Below, in pieces: positions 1 to 12,601 of a DNA stretch of 17,951 nucleotides (positions within the stretch are counted from its first letter, which is position 1; each line of letters opens with the position of its first letter). The stretch covers positions 1 to 17,951 of the forward strand of contig JADGRD010000007.1 of assembly GCA_017881285.1 (NCBI GenBank), given 5' to 3'. A program made the position numbers and the translations under genes. The stretch is from Pseudomonadota bacterium (GTDB lineage Bacteria; Myxococcota_A; Polyangia; Fen-1088). The notes beneath the pieces are model-generated. The model was not told the DNA's origin. It worked only from the letters and a program-made list of their open reading frames with translations, and ran no database searches.

Positions 1-6272
<6,272 letters not shown>

Positions 6273-6278
6273 CTCCGC

Positions 6279-7838
6279 ATGCCGGTGGCGCTAGCGGTGT
6301 TGCTCGCGGGCGTGGCCGGCGCCTGTGTCGGCCTGTGGCTCGCCTTGAAGGCGCGCGCCCGGCTCGAACAGGCCCGCCATGCCTGGGCGCAGGAAATCGA
6401 GCGCATTGCCGCCGCCGCCACGCGGGAGGGTCAAGCCCTGCGCCTGCAGGCGCAGGTGACCGCACGGGAGAAAGCGCTGGTACGGCGCGCCGAGGCCGAG
6501 GCGGAGCTTCGCACCCAGCAGGTTCAGTTGGCTGAACGCGAAGCGGCGCTGGCGGGACGGAATGTCTTGGCCGACGAGGAGGCACGCGCGCTTGACGAGC
6601 TGGCCCATGACGTGGCCCAGCGCGAGATACCGCTCTCCGAGCTGGAGCGGGAGACACGGGGGCTCGATGCCGAGATGGCATCCCTGCGCGCCCGGTATCG
6701 CGGCGAGCTCGAACGGGCGGCGAGGACCCCTGCCAGCGCGGCCATGCGCGCCCTGGTGGAGGTCGAGATCGAGGAGGCGCGCACTCTCGCGGACCAGCTC
6801 GTGCGCAACGCGAGCGAGGGTGCCTCCGTGACCGAGGTTGCTCGCGCCGCCAAGCGCCTCATGGGAATCTCGGCGGGCCGGATGGCTGACCATTTCTACT
6901 CGGAAAGGGCGCAGTCGATCATCCTGCTTCCCGAGGGACGCGGCGAGCGGCCCACCATCGGCGCGGACGATCTCAAGTTGGTGGAGGGCGTTTCCGGGGT
7001 CAACCTGGCCTTCACGGAGGAGGGCGATGCCATTCGCATCGAGGGTCTGGATGGGGTCGGCCGCGAGGTCGCTCGCCGCTGCGTCGGGCGGATACTCCGT
7101 CGGCCAGGCCTGCGGGGCGGCGCCTTCGCCCAGGTCGCGGCCGAGGTCACCTCCGAGGTGGAGCGCGAAATCGTGGAATTCGGGCAGCGTGGTTTTGGCA
7201 TGCTCAAGCTCGAACGGGCGCACCCCGAGATTCTGAATTTGGTCGGCCGGCTCAACTTCAGAACCAGCTACTCGCAGAACCAGTGGGAGCATAGTGTCGA
7301 GGCGGGAGTCCTGTGCGGCATGATGGCGGCCGAGCTGGGACTTGACGTTAGGACCGCGCGCCGGGCGGCGCTGCTCCACGACATCGGCAAGGCGTTGACC
7401 CACGAGCTCGATGGATCGCACGCCGTCATCGGTGCCGACTACGCACGCCGGTTTGGCGAGAGCGAGGTCATCGCGAACGCCATTGGCGCGCACCACACCG
7501 ACGAGCCCTTCGGTAGTGCATACGCGCACCTGGTGGCCGCAGCCGACGCGATGTCGGGCGGGCGGCCCGGTTCGCGCCGTCAGACCGAGGACAACCACAT
7601 GGCCAAGCTGGCGGAGATCGAACGCATCGCCCACAGCTTCCGTGGCGTGGGCGAGGCCTTCGCCGTGCAGGGCGGGCGCGAAGTCCGCGTCTACGTCGAG
7701 GAAGAGCGGGTAAGCGACGTGGCGGCCGCGAAGCTGGCGGCCGACATCGCCGAGGTCATCTCGCGAGAGATGACCTTCCCTGGCCAGATCAAGGTGACCG
7801 TGATTCGCGAATTCAAGGCCGTCGAGATGGCGAGCTGA
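6279..7838 (+). CDS. RNase Y-like membrane-anchored HD-domain phosphohydrolase (divergent)
   Basis: At 519 residues this matches the usual length of RNase Y, the membrane-bound endoribonuclease that initiates mRNA decay. Residues 1-22 are a single N-terminal membrane anchor. About 25-190 is a charged Ala/Glu/Arg-rich coiled coil, about 212-275 corresponds to the KH domain, and about 335-430 is the HD domain. HD ligands are present: H338 (QWEHS), H367-D368 (LLHDIGKA) and D423 (AAADAMSG). The C-terminus closely follows the family (QGGREVRVYV, then FPGQIKVTVIRE). The KH GxxG loop, normally GRIIGREGRN, reads TIGADD here (G228-A-D-D231), so RNA binding through KH may be lost. The start codon lies 6 nt after the TPR stop with no clear Shine-Dalgarno, suggesting translational coupling. 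It could be a second, specialised RNase Y paralogue rather than the housekeeping enzyme, so I withhold the rny symbol. Confidence 0.85.
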   Translation: MPVALAVLLAGVAGACVGLWLALKARARLEQARHAWAQEIERIAAAATREGQALRLQAQVTAREKALVRRAEAEAELRTQQVQLAEREAALAGRNVLADEEARALDELAHDVAQREIPLSELERETRGLDAEMASLRARYRGELERAARTPASAAMRALVEVEIEEARTLADQLVRNASEGASVTEVARAAKRLMGISAGRMADHFYSERAQSIILLPEGRGERPTIGADDLKLVEGVSGVNLAFTEEGDAIRIEGLDGVGREVARRCVGRILRRPGLRGGAFAQVAAEVTSEVEREIVEFGQRGFGMLKLERAHPEILNLVGRLNFRTSYSQNQWEHSVEAGVLCGMMAAELGLDVRTARRAALLHDIGKALTHELDGSHAVIGADYARRFGESEVIANAIGAHHTDEPFGSAYAHLVAAADAMSGGRPGSRRQTEDNHMAKLAEIERIAHSFRGVGEAFAVQGGREVRVYVEEERVSDVAAAKLAADIAEVISREMTFPGQIKVTVIREFKAVEMAS

Positions 7839-7847
7839 CCCCCAGCC

Positions 7848-8099
7848 ATGCAAATCAGTATTCCGCCCATCATTCCGTACGCCGTCGGTGTCATGCTGGT
7901 GGTGTTCGGGATTCTGCGCGTGAAGTACCTCGGCGCTCCCCGCCCACCGCGCGTGACCGAGGAAGACGCGGGAAGCTCAACGCAAGCGGCGCCGGTCCGC
8001 GGCAAGGAACAGCATCGCCATTTGCGCATGGGCGTGGTGTGGGTACTGCTCGGGCTTTTCCTGCTGATTTCGACCTACGTGCAGTTGCACCGGCGGTAA
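7848..8099 (+). CDS. Small two-helix membrane protein, function unknown
   Basis: This 83-residue protein starts 9 nt after the RNase Y-like gene on the same strand, so it is probably the third gene of that operon. A hydrophobic helix spans about residues 6-23 (IPPIIPYAVGVMLVVFGI). It is followed by a polar, Pro/Arg/Glu/Ser-rich loop (about 30-60) and a second helix at about 61-78 (MGVVWVLLGLFLLISTYV), ending in the basic HRR. Such a hairpin would place both ends on the same side of the membrane. No catalytic motif is visible and I do not recognise the family. No strong Shine-Dalgarno precedes the ATG. It may be a membrane partner of the anchored RNase Y-like protein, but only gene proximity supports that. 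Confidence 0.7.
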   Translation: MQISIPPIIPYAVGVMLVVFGILRVKYLGAPRPPRVTEEDAGSSTQAAPVRGKEQHRHLRMGVVWVLLGLFLLISTYVQLHRR

Positions 8100-8193
8100 C
8101 TACCACCTCGTGGGAAGGTCTCCGGCACTCGGGACCGCCACGCACCCTACCCACCCCTCGGGCTTTGCCCTCGCCCTCGCCGGCTCGCCGTGA
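8100..8193. other. Convergent intergenic spacer with short triloop hairpins
   Basis: This 94-nt spacer separates the operon end (+) from the fructokinase stop (-). It holds small GC-rich inverted repeats: GGGC-TTT-GCCC at 8160-8170 and CGGC-TC-GCCG at 8181-8190, preceded by a C-rich ACCCTACCCACCCC stretch. There is no T-tract, so it is not a classic intrinsic terminator, though it may stall polymerase from either side. Its texture resembles the linker repeats at 17681-17860. Confidence 0.4.
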
Positions 8194-9096
8194 CTACCGT
8201 TTCGGTGGCCAGAGCCAGGCCGCGCCGCGCACGCCACTCGAGTCGCCGTACTTGGCCTTCACGATCGGCGTGGTCACCTTGTCGGAGAAGACGTACTTCG
8301 GCAGCACGAGGGGAACCTCGCGGTAAAGGCGGGCGATGTTGGACACGCCGCCGCCGAGCACGACGAAGTCGGGGTCGAGGACGTTGATGATGACGGCCAG
8401 GGCGCGCGCCAGGCGGTCCTCGTAGCGGGCCATGGTGGCGAGGGCATCCGGGTCGCCGCTTTCCGCGCGCGCCGCGAGTTCCTTCGCTTTCAGATCCTGG
8501 CCAGTGGACAGCCGATGGTCACGTGACAGGCTCGGCCCGGCGAGAAAGGATTCGTTGCAGCCTGGCCGCCCGCAGAAGCACGGGTGGCCCGGTCTCTCGT
8601 CATCGCGTGGCCAGGCCAGCGGATTATGGCCCCATTCACCGGCGATCGCGTGTGGGCCGGTGAGTATGCGGCCATCGACGACGATGCCGCCCCCCACGCC
8701 CGTACCGATGATGACACCGAAAACGACCTGGCCACCCGCGCCCGCGCCGTCGGTGGCCTCGGAGAGCGCGAAGCAGTTGGCGTCGTTGGCCACCCGTACC
8801 TCGCGGCCGAGCCTACGGCCGAGATCCTGGTCGAGCGGGTGCCCGATCAATTCGATCGTGTTTGCGTTCTTGACCAGGCCCGTGGCGGGTGAGATGGCCC
8901 CGGGAATGCCGACGCCAACCGTGCCCTTCTGTCCGCGGTCTCGCTCGATATCGAGGACCAGTTTCGCTACGGCGTCGACAACCGCGCCGTAGTCCCCCTT
9001 GGGGGTCGGGACCCGCAACCGCTCGCACTCGACGCCGTCTTCATCGATGGCGATGCCTTCGATTTTCGTGCCACCCAGGTCAATTCCGATTCGCAT
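8194..9096 (-). CDS. mak: ROK-family fructokinase (Mak-like)
   Basis: This 300-residue ROK kinase is predicted to phosphorylate fructose to fructose-6-phosphate with ATP in the cytosol, and possibly mannose or glucose too. The N-terminal phosphate-binding motif is IDLGGTK (residues 5-11). The catalytic base is D105 in VANDAN, and IIGTGVGGG (129-137) is the second nucleotide-binding segment. The zinc site is complete, with H157 in GEWGHNPL and C173, C175 and C180 in CFCGRPGC. VKNAN, LDPDFVVLGGG and the C-terminal GDSSGVRGAAWLWP closely follow my recollection of E. coli Mak, which is why I prefer Mak over other ROK sugar kinases or ROK repressors; there is no N-terminal helix-turn-helix. The length fits the family. 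It is a single gene, convergent with the upstream operon and divergent from the lipoprotein gene. A GGAAGGG lies about 15 nt before the ATG, which is farther than ideal. Confidence 0.85.
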   Translation of the reverse strand: MRIGIDLGGTKIEGIAIDEDGVECERLRVPTPKGDYGAVVDAVAKLVLDIERDRGQKGTVGVGIPGAISPATGLVKNANTIELIGHPLDQDLGRRLGREVRVANDANCFALSEATDGAGAGGQVVFGVIIGTGVGGGIVVDGRILTGPHAIAGEWGHNPLAWPRDDERPGHPCFCGRPGCNESFLAGPSLSRDHRLSTGQDLKAKELAARAESGDPDALATMARYEDRLARALAVIINVLDPDFVVLGGGVSNIARLYREVPLVLPKYVFSDKVTTPIVKAKYGDSSGVRGAAWLWPPKR

Positions 9097-9140
9097 GTCG
9101 CAGCTTTGATGCCCTTCCGGTTGGATGTTTGGGCAACTGT

Positions 9141-9169
9141 TGAGTAACTTTCCTGGGCTTGCCGGTCAA
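9141..9169 (-). promoter_or_regulatory. Candidate sigma-70-type promoter for the fructokinase
   Basis: On the minus strand, TTGACC (9169-9164) matches the -35 consensus at five of six positions. It is followed after exactly 17 nt by TACTCA (9146-9141), a poor -10 element. This would put the transcription start about 38 nt before the fructokinase ATG. A CAACTGTTG dyad (9134-9142) overlaps the -10 and could be an operator. Low confidence because of the weak -10. Confidence 0.3.
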
Positions 9170-9188
9170 GCTAAACTCTGAGTCTGCC

Positions 9189-9193
9189 GAGGA
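9189..9193 (+). promoter_or_regulatory. Shine-Dalgarno that sets the lipoprotein start at 9203
   Basis: GAGGA directly abuts an ATG at 9194, leaving no spacer, but sits 9 nt before a second in-frame ATG at 9203. The second ATG is therefore the likelier start and trims three residues from the longest reading. Confidence 0.55.
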
Positions 9194-9202
9194 ATGCATT
9201 GG

Positions 9203-9847
9203 ATGACCATACGCGCGTCATACGGCGAGTTTGTCACGCATAGCGTCGTGTTGGTTTTGGCTTTGGTGCTTGGCGTGGGGGCCTGCAATTCAGGCAGGAA
9301 GAACCTGCCGGCCTTGCCCGCTGTTCCCAAGCTCTTGGGGGGGGCGCCGCCAGGAGAGGCCAAGAGCAACGGCTTGGTCTACCGCCAGGAACAAGGCCAA
9401 GCCATCTCTCCCGTGGTCATCTCCGATGATCCTGTCCCGAGCGAGGCCACGCCTGGTGCCGTGACGGGCCAGGCGGGTGGCCGGGTGACCTTGAACGGCG
9501 ATGCCAACGGCATCACCCGCGAGACGCTGAATCGCGCCATCCAAGGTGCCATGGGCTCCCTGGCCGCTTGCTTCACCAGCCTCACGCAGGATCCGATGGT
9601 GGCGGTTTCCTTCGAGGCGGATCCGAGCGGCCGGCCAAGTCTCGTGCGCGTGAACGGTGCTCCCCCCGACGCGGAGCGCTGCATCCGCAATGTCGTGCAG
9701 GGCATCCGTTTCCCCAGTTTCGAGGGCAAGGGCGTCCAGATCGATCTGCCGCTCTCATTCCACCGCACGGCCGTCGCCCCACAGCCTGGCAATCCGTCAG
9801 GCGAGCAGCAGCCCCCAGCCGCTCCCCCGCTGTTCATGGAGCCCTAG
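9203..9847 (+). CDS. Lipoprotein with AgmX/PglI-like (TonB-C-like) C-terminal domain
   Basis: This 214-residue protein starts at 9203 (GAGGA 9 nt upstream); an ATG at 9194 would add three residues. The N-terminus is a lipoprotein signal: hydrophobic VVLVLALVLGVGA followed by C28, the expected lipidated cysteine. Residues 29-95 are Pro/Gly/Ala-rich and probably flexible. Residues about 96-188 match the pattern of the myxobacterial AgmX/PglI C-terminal domain. This has a helix with a conserved Cys (GSLAACF, C123), a strand with FEADPSGRPSLVRV, a second Cys helix (AERCIRNVV, C160), then the 'IRFPSFEGKGVQIDLPLSF' type ending. C123 and C160 are positioned as a plausible disulphide. In myxobacteria such domains occur in gliding-motility and cell-envelope proteins; the role here is not evident from its neighbours. 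The tail is Pro-rich. Its TAG stop shares a CTAG with the stop of the opposing gene. Confidence 0.75.
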   Translation: MTIRASYGEFVTHSVVLVLALVLGVGACNSGRKNLPALPAVPKLLGGAPPGEAKSNGLVYRQEQGQAISPVVISDDPVPSEATPGAVTGQAGGRVTLNGDANGITRETLNRAIQGAMGSLAACFTSLTQDPMVAVSFEADPSGRPSLVRVNGAPPDAERCIRNVVQGIRFPSFEGKGVQIDLPLSFHRTAVAPQPGNPSGEQQPPAAPPLFMEP

Positions 9848-10035
9848 AACCGCATCCCGCGCTTGGCGCGGAACATGAACCAGCGGTAGGTCAGAAACGC
9901 CGCGCCTGCCGCCGCGAAGAACCCGAGCATCGGGTGGTAGAAGACCAGGACCCCGGTGCCGGCCCAGGCCGAGAGAGCGAAAAGTCCTTTCTTCCTCGCC
10001 TCGGCTTTGTCGCGCGACATCAGGCTTTCCGTCAT
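9844..10035 (-). CDS. Small two-helix membrane protein, function unknown
   Basis: This 63-residue protein starts at the ATG at 10035-10033. A longer reading starting at 10104 is possible, but the internal start has an ideal Shine-Dalgarno. The protein begins with a charged stretch (SRDKAEARKKG). It continues with two hydrophobic helices, about 18-34 and 36-52, joined by a His-Pro turn (YHPMLG), and ends in a basic RWFMFRAKRGMRF tail. The positive-inside rule predicts both ends in the cytosol. I recognise no family. It converges on the lipoprotein gene with stop codons overlapping in CTAG (9844-9847), and diverges from the Cys-rich protein gene. Confidence 0.7.
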   Translation of the reverse strand: MTESLMSRDKAEARKKGLFALSAWAGTGVLVFYHPMLGFFAAAGAAFLTYRWFMFRAKRGMRF

Positions 10036-10040
10036 GGTGG

Positions 10041-10046
10041 CTCCTT
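10041..10046 (-). promoter_or_regulatory. Shine-Dalgarno of the 63-residue membrane protein
   Basis: The minus strand reads AAGGAG, 5 nt before the ATG at 10035. It decides the start against the longer in-frame reading from 10104, which has no comparable site. Confidence 0.7.
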
Positions 10047-10140
10047 GGGCCCGAATCATGAGGCCGGCCGACATTTGGCGCAAGCCACAGGCTTGGCAAG
10101 GCATTGCAAGGGTCGCCGTACCCGTGGTATTTGGCCTGCA

Positions 10141-10146
10141 AAGGAG
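10141..10146 (+). promoter_or_regulatory. Shine-Dalgarno of the Cys-rich secreted protein
   Basis: AAGGAG lies 6 nt before the ATG at 10153. The same frame stays open upstream to 9568, but that stretch overlaps the lipoprotein gene and the divergent small gene, so this site fixes the true start. Confidence 0.75.
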
Positions 10147-10152
10147 AACGCC

Positions 10153-10584
10153 ATGCGACTACTGCTTTCCATCATCCCAGTGTTCGGCCTGGTGACCTTT
10201 CTGGCTCTCCCGACCGAGGCAAAATCCAAGAAGGGTGACTCCCAAGTCGAAGCCGATCCGGCCGAGGCCGCCACGGAGAACAATGCCTGTGGCTGCTACC
10301 GCGACAAGGAAGAGAAGTGTCACTGCATCAGGGTGAGCAAAGCAAAGCTCAAGTGCCAGTGCGAAGGCGAATGCGAGCCGCCGGAGTGCACGGCCAAGCG
10401 CCAGCACGACGAGGAGAAGGCAGCGGAGCTGGCGCTTAAGCAGATGAAGGAAAAGGACAAGAAAGCGCAGGTCGAGGCCAAGAAGGCCCAAGCCCAGCGC
10501 GACAAGGAGAGAGCGGCAGAGCAGGCCAAGAAGGAGAAAGAGAAGGAGAAGGAAAACTCGGATCCGCGTTGGAAGCTGAACTAG
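10153..10584 (+). CDS. Small secreted Cys-rich protein with charged helical tail
   Basis: This 143-residue protein has AAGGAG 6 nt before the ATG. Residues 1-23 are a Sec signal peptide (hydrophobic LLLSIIPVFGLVTFLALP, then TEA as a plausible signal peptidase I site). Residues 46-79 contain eight cysteines in the order CxC-x7-CxC-x9-CxC-x3-C-x4-C (C46, 48, 56, 58, 68, 70, 74, 79), an arrangement suited to binding metal ions or forming disulphides. Residues about 84-136 are almost entirely Lys, Glu, Ala, Gln and Arg and should form a long charged single helix or coiled coil. The end is SDPRWKLN. I recall similar Cys-cluster plus Lys-rich small proteins in other myxobacteria but know of no function. 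The gene is monocistronic and divergent from the 63-residue membrane protein. Confidence 0.75.
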   Translation: MRLLLSIIPVFGLVTFLALPTEAKSKKGDSQVEADPAEAATENNACGCYRDKEEKCHCIRVSKAKLKCQCEGECEPPECTAKRQHDEEKAAELALKQMKEKDKKAQVEAKKAQAQRDKERAAEQAKKEKEKEKENSDPRWKLN

Positions 10585-10702
10585 GCGCGTGGGCTGGCGG
10601 CATCCTCGCGGGCTGATTTCACGAAACGACCGAAGCATGCCGGACCTGCCAGATTGTGGCCGGTTCGCGATTCTCGGCGCGTCAGGTTTTGATTAGTTAT
10701 TC

Positions 10703-10712
10703 CAACTAGTTG
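10703..10712. promoter_or_regulatory. Perfect 10-bp palindrome, possible operator
   Basis: CAACTAGTTG lies in the AT-rich part of the leader upstream of the acyl-CoA dehydrogenase, a typical place for a repressor site. A near-match, CAACTGTTG, lies at 9134-9142 upstream of the fructokinase. No regulator gene is in the window, so the role is conjecture. Confidence 0.3.
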
Positions 10713-10728
10713 CGTCGTGCATCAGGGG

Positions 10729-10766
10729 TCGACGGAACGCGCCGTCGATCCCTGTTTTGATTTTGG
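10729..10766 (+). terminator. Hairpin with T-rich tail (terminator or attenuator)
   Basis: The arms TCGACGG (10729-10735) and CCGTCGA (10742-10748) pair perfectly over 7 bp around a 6-nt loop. They are followed by TCCCTGTTTTGATTTT. It could end the Cys-rich gene transcript 145 nt after its stop. If the downstream promoter lies at about 10690, it would instead act as an attenuator in the leader of the lipid genes. Confidence 0.4.
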
Positions 10767-10846
10767 TCCAGCTTATGCCAGCATCGTCGGCCCTGCGGGT
10801 GGAGGACCCGGCCGACGAAGTGTCCGCGCAGGAGACAAGAGACGAA

Positions 10847-12511
10847 ATGAAGAACGCAGGACTCGACAAGGAATCACTCCAGATGCTGCTCGACACCCTG
10901 GGGTCGTTCGGCAAGCTGAAGCTGCCGGCCCAGGTTCGTCTCGAACTTGACGAGAAGGACGAATTTCCCCTGGGTCTCGTCGAGGAACTGCTGGGACCCG
11001 AAATCGGCCTGCACCTGCTCTTCATCCCCGAGGAACTGGGCGGGCTCGGCGGCTCGGCCTATGACGTGTACCGCGTGTCCGAGGACATGGCGCGGCTCGA
11101 TCTCGGCGTGGCCACGGCCTTTCTCGCCATCTTCCTCGGCACCGATCCCATCGTGGTGGGCTCCACCGAGGAGCAGCGCAAGCACTGGCTACGCCGCATT
11201 GGCGAGGAAGGCCTCATCGTCGCGTATGCCGTGACCGAGCCGCTGGCGGGCAGCGAGCTGTCGGCCATCCGCACCAAGGCCGAGCGCGTGCTCGACAGCG
11301 GCGAGCTCAAGGGTTACAGAATCAACGGCACCAAGCAGTTCATCTCCAACGGCGGCTACGCCCAGCTCTACTCGGTGCTGGCCGCGGCCCCCGACGGTCC
11401 GACCTTCTTTCTGGTCGAGAAGGGTACGGAAGGGCTCTTGCCGGGCAAGCACGAGAACAAGCACGGCATTCGCTCGTCGAACACCTCGCCGGTGGTCTTC
11501 GAGGACGTCTTCGTGCCCAAGGAGAATCTGATCGGCGGCGTCGAGGGCAAGGGGCTCATCCACGCCCAGTCGGTCTTCGGTTTTACCCGCCTGATGGTGG
11601 CGGCCTTCGGGCTGGGCGGCGGCGTTGCGGCCATGCTCAAGGCGATCCGCTACGCGCGTGAACGCGTGCAGGCGGGATCCACCCTGTCCGAGAAGCAGGG
11701 GTACATGGACAAGCTCATCGTCCCCCACGTGGTCAAGCTCGAGGCGGCCCGCGCCTACATCGAAGAGGTCGCCCGTCGCCTCGACGCTGGCGAGCCCGAG
11801 CTGCAGACCGAGGGCGCCATCGCCAAGCTTTTCGCCACCGAGGAGGGCTGTGCCGCGGCCGACGCCTCGGTGCAGGCCCTGGGCGGCTACGGCTACACCA
11901 AGGAATACGAGGTCGAGAAGATCCGCCGTGACGTGCGCATCACCACCATCTACGAGGGCACGAGCGAGATCATGCAGTGGACGGTGTCGCGCGATCGCTG
12001 GCGCGTTCACCTGCAAGAGCGCGGCGGCTTCTACCGCCGCATGGCCGATTCGCTGGACAGCCTGCACGGCGAGGACCCGCAGGTCGGGGCCGACGTGGCG
12101 GCCTTGGGGGTGCGGGCGGTGCTCGAGACCACCGAGCGCTGCCGGGTCGGGCGCCTGACGCGCCACCAGCACGTGCTCTTCCAGCTCGGCGAGCTGATGA
12201 CCCGCGCGGAGATCGCGGCCAACTTCGCCCTCTACGCTGCGGGCCGTGGTGCGGAGAAGTATGCGCCGTTCTTCGCGCCCAAGGCGCTCAAGGCGATGTC
12301 GCGCATCAGCGCACGCGAGGCTGCGCTCGACGTGCTGGCCGGGGCTGTGCGCCTGGTCCGCGGCATGGACGCGGTCGCGGACGGGGCCATGGCCGAGTTC
12401 GAGCGAGCGCTGCAGGTTAGCGCCATCCATGCCGCGGCCAAGGGGCTACTGGCCGATCTCGACGCGGTGGCGAAGGCGGTCGCCGAACAGGATGCGGCAA
12501 GGCCGCAGTGA
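10847..12511 (+). CDS. Acyl-CoA dehydrogenase family flavoprotein
   Basis: This protein has 554 residues from the ATG at 10847, with GGAG 12 nt upstream; an ATG at 10775 would add 24 residues. It carries the full acyl-CoA dehydrogenase fold. An N-terminal helical domain contains FIPEELGGLGGSAYDVY. The middle beta domain has the FAD/substrate motif AYAVTEPLAGSELSAIRTKA and then GTKQFISNGGYAQLYSVLA. The C-terminal helical domain has ALGGYGYTKEYEVEKIRRD and TTIYEGTSEIMQW, where E370 is the expected catalytic base. About 165 further residues follow, longer than the roughly 380-residue minimal enzyme, resembling the C-terminal extension of long-chain or ACAD9-like forms. It should introduce a trans double bond alpha-beta to an acyl thioester, passing electrons to an electron-transfer flavoprotein. 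It lies 90 nt upstream of the megasynthase on the same strand, so it may act on the product or a carrier-bound intermediate of that enzyme; the substrate is not deducible. Confidence 0.85.
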   Translation: MKNAGLDKESLQMLLDTLGSFGKLKLPAQVRLELDEKDEFPLGLVEELLGPEIGLHLLFIPEELGGLGGSAYDVYRVSEDMARLDLGVATAFLAIFLGTDPIVVGSTEEQRKHWLRRIGEEGLIVAYAVTEPLAGSELSAIRTKAERVLDSGELKGYRINGTKQFISNGGYAQLYSVLAAAPDGPTFFLVEKGTEGLLPGKHENKHGIRSSNTSPVVFEDVFVPKENLIGGVEGKGLIHAQSVFGFTRLMVAAFGLGGGVAAMLKAIRYARERVQAGSTLSEKQGYMDKLIVPHVVKLEAARAYIEEVARRLDAGEPELQTEGAIAKLFATEEGCAAADASVQALGGYGYTKEYEVEKIRRDVRITTIYEGTSEIMQWTVSRDRWRVHLQERGGFYRRMADSLDSLHGEDPQVGADVAALGVRAVLETTERCRVGRLTRHQHVLFQLGELMTRAEIAANFALYAAGRGAEKYAPFFAPKALKAMSRISAREAALDVLAGAVRLVRGMDAVADGAMAEFERALQVSAIHAAAKGLLADLDAVAKAVAEQDAARPQ

Positions 12512-12586
12512 CGCCTGCGCGTGGAATGGCATCGTTACCCGGCCGCGCGGGAGGCTGCGCCTGCCCCGGCCCAAGTGATCGAATCT

Positions 12587-12591
12587 GGAGG
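12587..12591 (+). promoter_or_regulatory. Shine-Dalgarno of the megasynthase
   Basis: GGAGG lies 10 nt before the ATG at 12602, and the first residues after that ATG lead directly into a KS domain. This supports 12602 as the start. Confidence 0.6.
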
Positions 12592-12601
12592 ACATACGTA
12601 G

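Larger units (their letters stand above)
10585..10846. other. 262-nt leader region upstream of the dehydrogenase-synthase genes
   Basis: No gene is supported here. The part around 10687-10712 is markedly more AT-rich than its surroundings, as expected of a promoter. It holds the perfect palindrome CAACTAGTTG (10703-10712) and then a hairpin (10729-10748) followed by T-rich sequence. The dehydrogenase frame is open from a TTG at 10757, and an ATG at 10775 is an alternative start, so the last 70-90 nt could be coding. Confidence 0.5.

Noticed and set aside
10093..10109. Sigma-54-like promoter TTGGCA...TTGCAA upstream of the Cys-rich gene
   Set aside because: The GG (10095-10096) and GC (10106-10107) elements are separated by 9 nt rather than the required 10, a change that normally abolishes sigma-54 recognition.
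9568..10152. Upstream extension of the Cys-rich protein reading frame
   Set aside because: It overlaps the lipoprotein gene and the divergent small gene, its translation is Arg/Pro shadow sequence, and a strong AAGGAG plus signal peptide mark the start at 10153.
12512..12601. Possible terminator between the dehydrogenase and the synthase
   Set aside because: The spacer is GC-rich but I found no convincing stem followed by a T-tract, so read-through into the synthase is the simpler reading.
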